Source of the DNA: Malaya genurostris
Lineage: Eukaryota; Arthropoda; Insecta; Diptera; Culicidae
Assembly: GCF_030247185.1 (NCBI RefSeq)
Contig: NC_080570.1
Location: forward strand, 5,270,001 to 5,334,000
DNA length: 64,000 nucleotides
Direction: 5' to 3'
The notes beneath the pieces were generated by a model. The model was not told the origin of the DNA, made no database searches, and worked only from the letters and a program-made list of their open reading frames with translations. Made by a program: the position numbers and the translations under genes. Of the stretch, positions 35,701-44,071 are shown one piece after another. Positions within the stretch are counted from its first letter, which is position 1; every line of letters begins with the position of its first letter.

Positions 35701-38700
35701 ATGCCTTTTTTGAATCACTTACTATTAATCTAAGTTCAACCTAACATGACATTACATAAAAATTCATAAGAACGTGATTTGTAAAATGACTAAATTTTAC
35801 AAGAATGTTTCAAAAATATGTGTCAAACATCAGCCGCCTTTCAAGCATACGTATAAATTTACATGTGTCAGCACTACAAAGTATGCCAGAATGCAATAAA
35901 TATGTTTTTGAAATGCTATAAAAAGGAGATATTTTATTTCGATTTTTTACTAGACATGTCGATGTAAGAAGACTTAAATTTACACGTGTTTTTCTAGGTG
36001 ATGTTCCAAAATGGGAGCCATTTAATCGAAAGTCGTTTTGCCGACAGGAACATTTCACCGAAAGGGATATTTTGCCGAAAAGGTAACTAACATTATTAAT
36101 TAGAAAACTACCAATTATGGCTATTTATTCAAAATCGAAATCAGAGGCGGTGGAACGTTTTTCGACGAAACGGCTTTCGGTGAAAAGACCCTTTCGGCGA
36201 AACGGCTTTCGGTTAAATGACCCTTTCGGCAAAATATCATTCGGCGAAATGACCCTGACCCGGCCCAAATAAATATTGGTTGTTTCAAAAAACCATTGAT
36301 TAAATCAAATCAGAATTGTTATCACTGTGTCAGCCGAAAAAATCGTTACACTTTTATTTATTTTTGCAATAGTAGATAGTAGTTTGGGTTTCCAATGAGC
36401 TTGAGGTTCTGGAGTGTGATAACTTTGTTATATTATATTTCAGCCACTTTTTTATAGTTGTTGATTGTTCATTGAAAATACGTCACAATTTCCGGCTCTG
36501 CTTGTAGTGAACGTGTATGGCAGGCATGAATTTTTTCTTTGCTGGTAGGCTTGAACTTGGATTCATGTAGACGCAGAGTAGGGCTATTCGCAAACAATAA
36601 CTTCATCGCTTTTCAAATTATCCGGGCGTCGATTTTGTTTTCCCACAATCAGGAGAGATGAACATGAACTTTGCGAAGCACCTATCGCCAATGATAACGC
36701 AAATGGGTGAATAATTTGTTGCTTAATTAGTTATTAATTAATAACGGTAATTTTTAATTTGGTGCTAATTTTTTTTATGAGTACTTTGCCAAGTTCATAT
36801 GAAGTTAACGAAACACTGGAAATTTGAGCAACAAATTCAAAATTATCGTAACTTATTAGCAACTAATTTGCAACAAACTATCCATTGAATTTCAATTTTT
36901 TTAAAGATATTTTATTCAGGCCTATTTGCGTACAAGCTTTACGTGGCCGAATTAGCCGATTTTTTAAATAAATAAGTTTTTGAAGTGGATCTCGTTGTCA
37001 CTCTTTTTCTAGGAGGAGAAGAGCCTCCATTTCCCTCCTGCGAGGGTTGAGGGGCACTTTGTTCGTGGCTCGTCTCGTCCTCCATTGCCGCATCGGTGGT
37101 TTTGTTGTTGATTTCCGTCTTCTTTTCGTTTTCCTTGTTGTTCGCAGTCTTGAGCTCGTTGCTAGTTGCTGTAGAAGCGCCTTGTTGCAGTTGTTGGTTG
37201 GTTTGATGGTAAAACAGGAGTACTACGCTCACTAGTTTTCGTTGTTGAAAGGTTGACCTTGTCTTTGGTTGAAGATGTTCTTTTCGCAGTTTCAGTGCAA
37301 GGTTTACCGTAGTGTGCAGGTTGTTCACAAAACTCACATGTAACCAGCTGATTTTCAATAGTTTATATGAAGTTAACAAGCACCCCTGCTACATAAAATT
37401 GAAAACAAATCGAAGCCCAGTGGATAGTTTGTTGTTTATTAGTTATGGTAATTTTGAATTGTTGCAACTTTTTTTTTTGAGTGCTTCGCTAAGTTCATAT
37501 GAAGTTAACGTAGAACACCTTCTAAATCAGTTTGTAAACAAACCGAAACCGAGTAAAAATTTGTGCAACAAATTCAAAAATAACCGTAGCTAATTAGTAA
37601 CTAATTTGCAACAAACTATTCATTGGGTTTCGATTTTATTTTAAGCTTTTTTAGGAGTGGTGTTTCGTTAGCTTCATATGAGCTTAGCGAAGTACTTGAA
37701 AAAATATTCAAAATTTACGTAACTAATTAGCACCTCATTAGTAACAAATTATCCACTGAGATTCGATTTGTAAAAGCAAAGCCTTGGCATTACATTCCTG
37801 TTGTGAAATTTGACCTTCTGTTTCAACAGACTTCGCAGCCGATTCAGAGTGTACAGAACCGTTGCATGGCTGGTGCTACGATCCTACTGACACTACGAAT
37901 CCTTCCAGGTCGGGACTCGAACATACGACAACTGGTTTGTAAGACCAGTGCCCTATGCATTGAATCGCCAACCCGGGACGAAAATTTCGATTTGTTCTCG
38001 AGCGTATTTAGAAAAGGAGCTTCGTTAACTTCATATGAACTTAGGGAAATTCTCGAAAAAAAATTGATCTACTCTTAACTCATTAGCAACCAACTATTCA
38101 CCTAGGTATTTGCATTATAATCGGCGATAGACGCTTCGCTAAGTTTATCACTCTTATTCTGAATAACGACGTATTGATTTTTCGATCGAATGTGGTTCGA
38201 TCGTATCCTAGCTACCTTTGATTTTGTTAGCGTTTTTAGGAATACAAATGAAATATGAATCTCTTCGGTTCTTTTGAATGAGTGTATTAAAATAATAGCC
38301 TCGAAGCTTTTTCTCTCTTCGAACATTCAAGCCACACTGAGGTAAAAAAGCAACTGTATCATATCAGACCATATTTTTAAATCTACTCTCCAAATTTTGC
38401 CTCCTTCAAAATATCGATATTTCGTAGTAATCTAAATACAATTACATAAAAAAATGGAAGAGCCAAATACAAAAACTTTTTATTTTTATATTTTTATCAT
38501 GTAACAAAAATTTGCTCGAACGAGTTTCATATTTGGCATTGTTTATGACCCTTTTTCGCATTGAAATTAAATGCGACAACGAAAATTATTATTTGTGATG
38601 TGAATTCTTTCGGAATCATAGCACATTCAATTTTTGGGAACGAACATAACGTGACAGGAAGAACGATCATCATTCTCACAGCTAGGGATGCCGTATTTTT

Positions 38701-40119
38701 CGGATTACTCGATAATTCATTAATCGAGTATAATATTCGAACTAATCGATTAAATTTGTATCGATTATCTGGGTTATTATTCGATTACTCGTTTAATTAT
38801 TCGATTATTGATTCACAATTATCAGGGTTATAAATCATAGTTACTCATAGTCTACCTAGGTTCGATTCCCAGTCCCTTAACAACGTATGGGCAGTGCCCT
38901 TCTCTGGCTCAAGAAGTGAGTGACTGCAAGATAAAAATTCAGTTTTTGGTTTTTAGCGTTTCGTTTACGTTGCATCAATGATGACTTAACGACGTGTAAA
39001 TTAAGGAACCAATTAATTTTTTTCCCTACCAAGATCCTTCAAATTACCGCGACGAATCAGTGACTTGATCCGAGAGAGAGAGAGAGAGGGAGATGAAAAA
39101 AAATCAATTCCTACTTAACAGAAGCAAAGTAAAAGTCGTTTCCTTCACCGCAGTAGATTGTATCTAAAGCTGCACAATTGACATTGAACTGATTGGCTTG
39201 AACTTGGAACGATTTTTCAAAGCAGAACGCAGGCCAACAGACCCTCATCAGATGGATTCGACAATTCATCAACGACAACACCGTATAACGAGTCTGTCCT
39301 GTTTGAGAACAGAAAAAAACTCAATCCCTGGTTTTATTTTTCAGTGTCACCACATTTTGTGAAAGTTGCAGAAAAAAAAACTCAGTAAATGTAAACAAAA
39401 GGTAGATGGAAAAATTCTGATCTTGTAGCCGGCCTACTGCGATCAGTAGGCTCAGTAGGATCCCAGTAAGAAACACGGCCAATGTGTTTCGTCCAAGAAA
39501 TTTGTGTCAGACTTTTTTCCGAATTGATCGACTGTTTTCTAATAGTGCTTTCGTTTAATTTGCCTCACTTAACATTGTTCATACTTGTTGAAATTTCGTT
39601 TGAAAATAAATCATTTTTAAGTGGACGTTATTCCATCTGGCGGGTTTTGAACACAAACAACCGTGATGCCAGCAAACATAAGCCTCGATGCCGGTAGATT
39701 GTTGACAAGATAAACATCGAACCAGGAGATGAAAGGAATTCCCCTGCACAATTCTTTCACTTTGCCTTGCCGCTGGTGATCTGTCAGCAGCACCACACGG
39801 TATCAGGAGAAGTGATTGTATTGAATCGGCAAGAATGGCGCTTAGTCAGTTAACATTTCAAGGTACTCATAACAAGGACTGCAGCTCAACAAGAAACTTC
39901 TACAGATCGTTAAAATTTTCCACTGTGGAATATTTCCAGATAAAATTCAATGCGAAAAATGTCAGTAGTGACACTTACCTTAACGAAATATGCGTAGGAC
40001 AAACTGATGGCAATGGTGGGAAACGGTGAACTCATCAGGGGCCAGTCTTTGGTTCGGGGGTCGGACAGGTCGTCCATTAGGTGCCGCCAACCACCGTAGA
40101 AGTTGTTTATGAGATCCAT
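23598..40119 (-). CDS. ELOVL-type very-long-chain fatty acid elongase, 7 coding exons (complete CDS, 327 aa)
   Basis: Predicted 3-ketoacyl-CoA synthase of the ER membrane, which condenses malonyl-CoA with a long-chain acyl-CoA in the first step of fatty-acid elongation. Joining exons 40119-39979, 25554-25447, 25307-25227, 25159-24997, 24396-24260, 24195-24040 and 23795-23598 gives 984 nt, 327 codons plus TAA. Every junction is GT-AG and in frame. Seen in the protein: KFTEFFDT (KxxExxDT motif), HVIHH (HxxHH box), NTFVHIVMYGYY (NxxxHxxMYxYY) and TLLQMVQ (TxxQxxQ, across the exon 5/6 junction). Hydrophobic helices fit the usual multi-pass elongase, and about 300-330 aa is the normal family length. 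The start ATG follows directly on a splice acceptor, so the 5' UTR lies on an upstream exon not located with certainty. The C-terminal tail is hydrophilic and lacks an obvious dilysine ER signal. From memory it resembles the mosquito ELOVL7/AAEL008004-like group; the exact orthologue was not checked. Confidence 0.95.
24040..24195 (-). CDS. Elongase coding exon 6
   Basis: 52 codons, VQFVLVMLHAFQLLVSNECN then YPIAFAYFIGAHAVMFYFLF and SNFYKRAYATRK. It holds the last two membrane helices and the conserved FSNFYKRAY cytosolic junction. Acceptor cgtag, donor GTAAGT; 64 bp intron before it and 244 bp after it. Phase 0. Confidence 0.95.
24260..24396 (-). CDS. Elongase coding exon 5
   Basis: Completes the split Gly and encodes GHSSFFGLLNTFVHIVMYGY followed by YLLAAMGPKVQKYLWWKKYL and TLLQM. 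It contains NxxxHxxMYxYY and the first half of TxxQxxQ. The acceptor follows cctcattag and the donor is GTAAGT. The exon 4/5 intron is 600 bp and holds no further exon that I can see. Confidence 0.95.
24997..25159 (-). CDS. Elongase coding exon 4 (catalytic HxxHH exon)
   Basis: 54 codons plus one base. It begins MASGCWWYFFSKFTEFFDTL and continues through RKRYDQVSTLHVIHHG to WWGVKFTP. It carries the KxxExxDT motif and the HVIHH histidine box essential for the condensation reaction in this family. Acceptor ttctcag, donor GTTAGT. The last codon (Gly) is split with exon 5. Confidence 0.96.
25227..25307 (-). CDS. Elongase coding exon 3
   Basis: 27 codons, ACLAGWLTHYSYRCQPVDYS then RSPMAMR. The RCQPVDYS segment is typical of insect and vertebrate ELOVL1/7-type proteins. 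Acceptor tttgtacag, donor GTAAGG. Phase 0 at both ends. The introns on either side are 139 bp (upstream) and 67 bp (downstream). Confidence 0.95.
25447..25554 (-). CDS. Elongase coding exon 2
   Basis: 36 codons, VLGPRLMENRKPFELRRVLI then VYNAIQVVFSAWLFSE. The first part, G(P)xxMxxRKPF(x)L, is a hallmark of elongases and is followed by a membrane helix. The acceptor is ttttttttgtccag and the donor GTAGGT. Phase 0 at both ends. Confidence 0.95.
25942..26585. mobile_element. TTAA-flanked MITE, copy 2 (uninterrupted, 644 bp)
   Basis: Exact TTAA on both sides (25938-25941 and 26586-26589). Ends GGGCTGAAGCCAGT and (reverse complement) GGGCTGAGGCCAGT. It is the uninterrupted relative of 10984-12352. 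It lies in elongase intron 1, 0.4 kb upstream of exon 2. Non-coding. Confidence 0.9.
26684..27227 (+). mobile_element. Internally deleted DDE (Tc1/mariner-like) transposon, 544 bp
   Basis: Left end AAGGGTCCGCCATCTAAC and right end (reverse complement) ACGGTGCATCTAAAAT are similar, and both are flanked by TA (26682-26683; 27228-27229). Inside lies a transposase remnant. Reading continues to ISRNSDV and then passes straight into the right terminal repeat, so the region with the third catalytic residue has been deleted. The terminal-repeat match is imperfect, so the exact ends are inferred. Confidence 0.65.
26824..27190 (+). pseudogene. Truncated transposase of the 26.7 kb DDE element
   Basis: One frame reads MENPHVIMEKPMHPQRVTVW then CGFWFGGIIEPFFLENEAGA and AATVNGERYCAMI. 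After a frameshift it continues EEDLDTIWFQQDGAPCHIAN and LLRTVLEDRIISRNSDV. WFQQDGAPCH carries the second catalytic aspartate. The protein is a familiar insect Tc3-like transposase type. The N-terminal domain is decayed and the C-terminus is missing. Confidence 0.8.
27228..28323. other. Intronic, no gene recognised
   Basis: Very AT-rich with long A and T runs. 28130-28270 resembles the CTCGGAGATGGC / GTTTCGAAATTATAGGGTGG repeat. Confidence 0.5.
28324..29352. mobile_element. Possible TIR element of about 1.03 kb
   Basis: Inverted ends CTACACGGA at 28324 and (reverse complement) CTACACGGAGAACCC at 29352, followed by related GATC-containing sequence. The interior is full of AACTAAT / TTAGTTGAA-type short repeats. 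No clear target duplication was seen, and only the outer 9 bases match perfectly, so the call is tentative. There is no transposase. Confidence 0.45.
29589..29958. mobile_element. MITE with inverted ends, containing the long hairpin
   Basis: The left end (TGTCATTTTCGCTCGA then ACTAACCCAG) and right end (reverse complement TGTCGTTTTCGCTCGA then CCTAACCCAG) match with a short variable spacer. A related end occurs at 42030-42055. It has no coding capacity. The strong hairpin at 29806-29917 sits near its right end and may be a later insertion. Confidence 0.6.
29806..29917. repeat. Near-perfect inverted repeat, 42-bp arms with 28-nt loop
   Basis: The arms 29806-29847 and 29876-29917 match at 39 of 42 positions. 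Read as plus-strand RNA, two of the three differences become G-U pairs, leaving a single mismatch. The palindrome extends by one base each side, giving TACAG...CTGTA, so a TA-flanked hairpin element is possible. Confidence 0.85.
29959..32200. other. Intronic; possible element at 30.33-30.5 kb and a repeat-free stretch
   Basis: 30330-30450 has palindromic AGTTAAAACGAGTTTTAACT and repeated CATGTTTTA words, perhaps an element end. 31000-31800 shows no repeats and has several TAATTA-type homeodomain-like cores (31308, 31411, 31669). No exon recognised. Confidence 0.45.
32214..32657 (+). pseudogene. C-terminal end of a non-LTR ORF2 with terminal zinc-knuckle-like motif
   Basis: Readable part: INLVAHLLRIGLSETNLCAC then GEGYRDIDHVVFTCVEYRDV, RSQLINSLRTQGRLSNVPVR and DILACRDLSYMKLLYRFIKT. 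The C-x-C-(x)n-H-x4-C pattern after a GLS segment is the tail that follows RNase H in I/Jockey-superfamily ORF2 proteins. The N-terminal 40 residues do not look homologous, so the element is 5' truncated at about 32300. The stop is followed by a plausible 3' UTR and A tail. Confidence 0.82.
32658..33048 (+). other. 3' UTR and poly(A) of the 32 kb non-LTR fragment
   Basis: AT-rich, non-coding, with AATAAA shortly before a run of A at 33040-33048. This gives the element orientation (plus) and its 3' end. Confidence 0.6.
33068..33612. mobile_element. Interspersed mosquito-type repeat with inverted ends, about 545 bp
   Basis: The left end (ACCTTTCTCATAAAAGCTGT, then AATCCGACTT and GGCCGAG) mirrors the right end (ACTCGGTCTTCTGAGTCGGG, then TTTATAGGAAAGACAAA). 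Inside are TTTTCTCGGAGATGGC and GTTCCGAAATTACAGGGTGA. The same blocks occur near 28190, 47811-48270, 56755-57480 and 63120-63740. Confidence 0.65.
33613..35616. other. Intronic, no gene recognised
   Basis: Mixed AT-rich and moderate-GC sequence. ORFs on both strands at 34691-34979 overlap each other without recognisable domains. Confidence 0.5.
35617..35700 (+). repeat. GCGTTTCGTCTTCGGCTC repeat, copy 1
   Basis: TTGCGTTTCGTCTTCGGCTC then TCAGTGTATTAGCAGTTTAT. Shared with 40697-40775 and, inverted, with 59180-59278. Non-coding. Confidence 0.7.
36026..36262. repeat. Minisatellite of TTTCGGCGAAATGACC-type units
   Basis: Imperfect 15-17 bp units such as CCTTTCGGCGAAACGGCTTT and TTTTGCCGAAAAGG, broken by about 80 bp of unrelated sequence. 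The same unit occurs at 61747-61870. Confidence 0.85.
36939..37379 (-). pseudogene. Gag-like ORF1 relic with CCHC zinc knuckle
   Basis: Shifted by one frame from the long minus-strand ORF, 37338-37297 encodes CEFCEQPAHYGKPC, a C-x2-C-x4-H-x4-C zinc knuckle as found in retroelement nucleocapsid/ORF1 proteins. The sequence then passes into a Q/T/E-rich low-complexity stretch (SNELKTANNKENEKKTEINN) and ends PRKRVTTRSTSKTYLFKKSA before its stop. A frameshift lies between the knuckle and the tail, so it is dead. The element family (Jockey/I-type ORF1) is inference. It sits inside a cluster of local repeats that may be derived from its UTR. Confidence 0.7.
37772..37985 (-). mobile_element. tRNA-derived SINE (second family) with 10-bp target duplication
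   Basis: On the minus strand: GGGTTGGCGATTCAATGCAT then GGGCACTGGTCTTACAAACC and the B box TTCGAGTCCCGACC. It is followed by a body ending TGCCAAGGCTTTGC. The repeat TTCGATTTGT lies at 37762-37771 and 37986-37995. The tRNA-like head and the body are familiar from mosquito genomes. It inserted into the ATAT-GAAGTTAACG repeat cluster. Confidence 0.9.
38680..38835. repeat. TTCGATTA-rich segment, possible hAT-type end
   Basis: Starts TAGGGATGCCG and holds many ATTCGATTAC/TCGATTAT words. A comparable segment in the other orientation lies at 29395-29492 and ends GACATCCCTG. The shared AGGGATGYC end suggests one element family, but neither copy is complete. Confidence 0.4.
38855..38990 (+). mobile_element. 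Partial SINE-like sequence
   Basis: Contains a B-box-like GGTTCGATTCCCAGTCCC followed by GGGCAGTGCCCTTCTCTGGC and a tail CAAGAAGTGAGTGACTG. The upstream A box is absent or replaced by the flanking AT-rich element. No target duplication was found. Confidence 0.5.
39072..39090. repeat. (GA)n microsatellite
   Basis: About nine GA units in elongase intron 1. Confidence 0.9.
39091..39978. other. Intron 1 sequence next to exon 1
   Basis: No repeats identified apart from the GA microsatellite. Nothing coding recognised. Confidence 0.5.
39979..40119 (-). CDS. Elongase coding exon 1
   Basis: 47 codons starting MDLINNFYGGWRHLMDDLSD and ending ...SYAYFVK. The acceptor (T-rich tract then tatag) abuts the ATG, and the donor is GTAAGT at 39973-39978 (read on the minus strand). 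It contains DPRTKDWPLMSSPFPT, the conserved N-terminal elongase segment just before the first membrane helix. It ends in phase 0 and joins to exon 2 (VLGPRLMENRKPF...) across a 14.4 kb intron. Confidence 0.93.
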
Positions 40120-41937
40120 CTATAAAAAATATAAAAAAAAGAAAATAAAGTTAATGAAATAAATCTGACACCCGAGCTTGCAACTCTGTTGGCCATGTCA
40201 AAAAAAAAACGTCAACGGGTGAATTTGCGCAAGTTCAAAGACAAACATAACTGCACTGCTTTCGCTTGTGTCAGAACGTTAAATTTCAAATTTGCTCAGA
40301 TCATTAGCACGCGAATCTCTCCTCCGTATTAACGTGACTCATAATCGACGGGCTAAACTTGGAAATCGATGGTGAGTGGGTGAGGGTTTAGATCGAATCG
40401 TTGTATTTTGAGATATATGAGAAATGGTTTTGTGTTCGAAAATAGCAATATGTTGCTTCCATTTTCTGTTCAGTCATCGTGACGGGTTCGAAAAGCGAGT
40501 TTTATTGGGAATTTCGGTGACGAAAGCGTCACTTCGTATTCTATGATAAGCGTGTAACGGAATTGTCTGTCAGAAAGGTACTTCTGTAGTTTTCGGAAGA
40601 GGTCTAATTTTTTTTCCAGAATCGACGTTTTCGACGAGAGTTTTCAATCAAATAACGACTTTAAGAAGTGAGAGCACATAACTATTTTCATATTTTTACG
40701 TTTTCGTCTTCAACTCATTAGTGCATTAGCAGTTTATATTTAACATGAACCGCAAAACAGACGTTAAGTTTATGCTATTTCCAAAAAAAATTTACACCGA
40801 AGTGTTTTTTTTTCACTGAGAACTTAAAAATAGATGAACTTCTAACAGCGATTAGTCTCACCCCATGTCATGTCAGACAACATCCCACTAAAAGCGATTA
40901 CCGGCAGCGGTCTCACTTCTTTGTTTTTTTTTCAATTTTTTATTTTATACTGCCGATAAAGCACCAACCAAAAACTAGTTTCCGTCATTGGACCATCGAA
41001 ATAATCCGTTCAGAGGAACACTTCTTCAGTGGTATCCGAGTTCTCTCGACTTATCGCAGATTTGGCGACATCGTTCTCAGCGTCGTTTTGATGGATGATT
41101 CTTTTTTGATGATAGGCGGTGAGAAACATCGCATCCATGCTCACGGCAACGGAGTGTTTTGAAAGGAACGCTTTGTGGTTTGTGAATAACAGCGAAACAA
41201 TAAATACAATCAATTGTTCTCTTGTGCTTCTTCTTTGCTGCTCGAAACTTGCACCGAGATTGGTCAAAGCCGGAACTGGATTTGAATATAAAGTTCCAAG
41301 TGGCGTTCTAGTGACGTAACGTTTGTCAGGAATAACCCGACTTTTGATTTGGGAAATTTATCTGGTTTTGTTTGTTTGGGATTGATGCCTTTTGTTGTTG
41401 TTTTATTCGAAAATACTTTGTTCAGTCCATCAAATCATACGAAAGTGATTCGGTCAATTTCGGCAAATCATTTCGACACTACACCGATATAAATATCCGA
41501 TCGATTTGATGACAATCTTACACTGCAAAATGTTGCAAAAAACCACTCGCTTCGTACAGTAGGCTATGACAAATCGTATCGCTGGCGAGTGGAATGCAGT
41601 TTGCCGCCTAACATTCAGTAGCGAAGTTCAAAAGAAAAGTTAATTGCCGCTAATAAGGAAAAAAAATTACGGAGATGATTTTGCCGGGCAATAAAAAAAA
41701 GCAGCAATGTCGACGAAGGTGCGTACACATCGGTGAGAATCGAACAACACCGGTTGCACAATTTCACTCATACGCCCCTACTGAATTCCTCGGATTTTCT
41801 CATCATCACCGTTTGGTGTTAGGCTGTTACTGAGCTACTCGATGCGGTACCTGCTTTTAGATGATTTCCGTGCATGACATTCGGATCTGCAATAGCAGGC
41901 AGGAGGTATGCTTTGTTCCAAATGAGTAATCAAAAAA
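40120..41937. other. Upstream of elongase exon 1, no gene recognised
   Basis: Presumed intron between an upstream 5' UTR exon and exon 1. ORFs at 41010-41267 (minus) and 41119-41319 (plus) overlap each other. Holds one copy of the GCGTTTCGTCTTCGGCTC repeat. Confidence 0.45.
40697..40775 (+). repeat. GCGTTTCGTCTTCGGCTC repeat, copy 2
   Basis: TTACGTTTTCGTCTTCAACT then CATTAGTGCATTAGCAGTTT. A diverged copy of the same repeat. Confidence 0.65.
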
Positions 41938-42055
41938 GGCCGTTTGTTCGAGTTTGAATTATTAAACGAACCGCAACTGCTGTCAAATGTATGGATTTGA
42001 CAGCAGCTAGCATTTGAACTGGATTAGTTTCAGCTTTGAGCGAAAATGGCATAGT
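41938..42055. mobile_element. Short hairpin-bearing MITE fragment related to 29.6-29.96 kb
   Basis: The right end (reverse complement CCATTTTCGCTCAAAGCTGA then AACTAATCC) resembles the ends at 29589 and 29958. It holds a perfect 12-bp inverted repeat, CTGCTGTCAAAT (41977-41988) with ATTTGACAGCAG (41995-42006), separated by 6 nt. Confidence 0.45.
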
Positions 42056-42364
42056 AAAATCAAGTGATGTTTCAAAATTTACTAGTCATCTATTGATTTA
42101 ATTGAACTTTAAAAAGTTCAAAATTATTGTCCCAAACTGATTCCTGAACTTAAGCGGTATTTTTAAAGTACTTTCGGTATTTTTAAAGTAAATTTCTGAA
42201 GCTATGCGGTTTATTCTAATGTCAAATGTCTTAGAAATGCATTTTTGCGATTTAATGTTATCTCGCAACAAAAAGCTTCAAAATAAAAAATATTTTTTTA
42301 ATATTTTTTTTAAGTTTTTGAAAGAAACACTAATAAAATTTAAGTCAAACATTGATTTTTATAC

Positions 42365-42753
42365 CTAGTTTAAAATAAAACATCGCGAAAAAAAAGTTGA
42401 GACACGTTTTGATTTTCTTCGAATTTCTTCGATTATTTTCTGATTCTTGGAAAAGCATTCGACGTTTTTCCTCAGTGTATATTTTTTCAGAGGATCCTGA
42501 TTGATTTTTTCGCATAGATTCTGAAAAATCCGAATCACCAAATTTGTACGAAGTTTATCAAAGTAGATGGCATTCTCATCAAATGTGAAGAATCCGATGA
42601 ATTCCATGGGTGAACGGCGCATAAAACAGTTCAGTAAATGGTCTACTTGCTGTTGTGTACAGTAACCGTAGCCACGGCGTTGAAGAATCGCACATAGTGT
42701 AAATATGTTCAATACTCGTGCTGGTTATGAGGAAGGAGCTCTGTTGTTAGAAC
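42365..42753 (-). other. Unrecognised ORF next to the mariner, possibly an exon
   Basis: An open minus-strand frame of about 115 codons without ATG near its start: ILQRRGYGYCTQQQVDHLLN, then CFMRRSPMEFIGFFTFDENA and IYFDKLRTNLVIRIFQNLCE. A good splice acceptor (attcctatctttccag) lies just upstream at 42754, but an in-frame stop lies between it and the best part. A second frame is also partly open. No domain recognised. It could be a decayed gene or transposon fragment. Confidence 0.25.
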
Positions 42754-42958
42754 TGGAAAGATAGGAATTTAGTATATAACTATATTGCCCAAAAGCAGTC
42801 AAAAAGACTGGAAGGCAGAAAGTTAAAAATAACTGTGATATTTTTTAATAAATGTTTGAGGTTGGAGCGGTTAGTGAATGACAGACATACAATTCAATGG
42901 GCAATGGGGATAGATTTTCACTTGTATGCGAAGAACCAGAAGAATTTCTACGAAAATA

Positions 42959-42984
42959 ACAGTTCGGCTGAAAAGTTCGTATCG
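42959..42984. repeat. Left terminal inverted repeat of the mariner
   Basis: Starts ACAGTTCGGCTG and runs through AAAAGTTCGTATC. It pairs with 44224-44249 and is preceded by TA. Confidence 0.93.
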
Positions 42985-43025
42985 TTTAATAGAAACACAC
43001 ATTTTTTTGCCAAAATTCGTTTTTA

Positions 43026-44071
43026 TTATTCAACATAATTGCCATCAGAGGCGATACAGCGATTATAGCGATCTTTCAACTTTTCAATACCATTTTTGTA
43101 GTACGATTTGTCCTTTGCCTCAAAATAGGCCTCAGTTTCAGCGATTACCTCTTCATTGCTTCTAAATTTTTTACCAGCGAGCATTCTCTTGAGGTGTGAG
43201 AACAGGAAAAAGTCACTGGGGGGCAAATCTGGAGAATACGGTGGATGACGGAGCAATTCGAAGCCCAATTCGTTCAATTTCAGCATGGTTTTCATCGACT
43301 TGTGACACGGTGCATTGTCTTGATGAAGCAAAACTTTTTTCTTCTTCAAATGAGGCCGTTTTTTTAAATTTCGTCCTTCAAACGCTCTTATAACGCTATA
43401 TAATAGTCACTGTTGATGTTTTTTTCCCTTTTCAAACAGTCGATGAAAATTATATCATGCGAATCCCAAAATACAGACGCCATAACCTTACCGGCCGATT
43501 GTTGAGTCTTTCCACGCTTTGGGTTCGGTTCATCGCGTGCAGTCCACTCAGCTGACTGTCGATTGGACTCCGGAGTGAAGTGATGGAGCCATGTTTCGTC
43601 CATTGTTATATATCGACGAAAAAAATCGGTTTTATTTCGATATAACAGCTCCAAACACTGCTCAGAATTATCAATTCGTTGTTGTTTTTGATCGATTGTG
43701 AGCTCACGCGGCACCCATTTTGCACAAAGCTTTCTCATATCCAAATATTCGTGAATAATATGTCCAACACGTTCCTTTGACACCTTTAGGGTGTCAGCAA
43801 TCTCGATCAACTTCACTTTACGGTCATTGAAAATCATTTTGTGGATTTTTCTCACGTTTTCATCGATAACAGCCTCTTTTGGACGTCCACTGCGTTCATC
43901 GTCTTCGGTGCTCATATGACCAGTACGAAATTTTGCAAAGCACTTACGAATTGTTGCTTCGCCCGGTGCAGAGTCTGGATAACACTCATCAAGCCATTTT
44001 TTGGTATCGGCGGCACTTTTTTTCATCAAAAAGTAGTGTTTCATCAACACACGAAATTCCTTTTTTTCCAT
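43026..44071 (-). pseudogene. Mariner transposase (DD34D), disrupted by a stop and a frameshift
   Basis: Starts MEKKEFRVLMKHYFLMKKSA. The N-terminal half holds the paired helix-turn-helix DNA-binding region (TIRKCFAKFRTG, then SGRPKEAVIDENVRKI). Catalytic residues are visible: first D in TMDETWLHHFTPES, second in HQDNAPCH, third in YSPDLPPSDFFLF. There are 34 residues between the second and third, as expected for DD34D mariner. The frame is lost near 43350-43390 by an in-frame TAA and a length change in an A run just before the HQD motif, so this copy should not make active enzyme. Both halves otherwise read well. The total is about 345 codons, the family norm. Confidence 0.93.

Larger units (their letters stand above)
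36730..38110. repeat. Cluster of long local repeats around GTTCATATGAAGTTAACG
   Basis: A roughly 300-bp segment recurs three to four times: TTAGTTATGGTAATTTT, then a T-run, CTTCGCTAAGTTCATATGAA, GTTAACG, then AACTAATTTGCAACAAACTA and TTCGATTT. Cores are at about 36795, 37495, 37670 and 38025. A gag relic and a SINE are inserted in or embedded by these copies. Confidence 0.75.
25555..39978 (-). other. Elongase intron 1 (14.4 kb, transposon-rich)
   Basis: Bounded by GTAAGT at exon 1 and the ttgtccag acceptor of exon 2. It contains a TTAA-flanked MITE, an internally deleted DDE transposon, hairpin elements, non-LTR fragments, a SINE and a minisatellite, each annotated separately. The stretch 31.0-32.2 kb is free of recognisable repeats. 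Confidence 0.85.

Noticed and set aside
37047..37235. Plus-strand ORF with LVVRSLELVAS... hydrophobic peptide
   Set aside because: Antisense of the low-complexity Q/T/N-rich gag relic tail.
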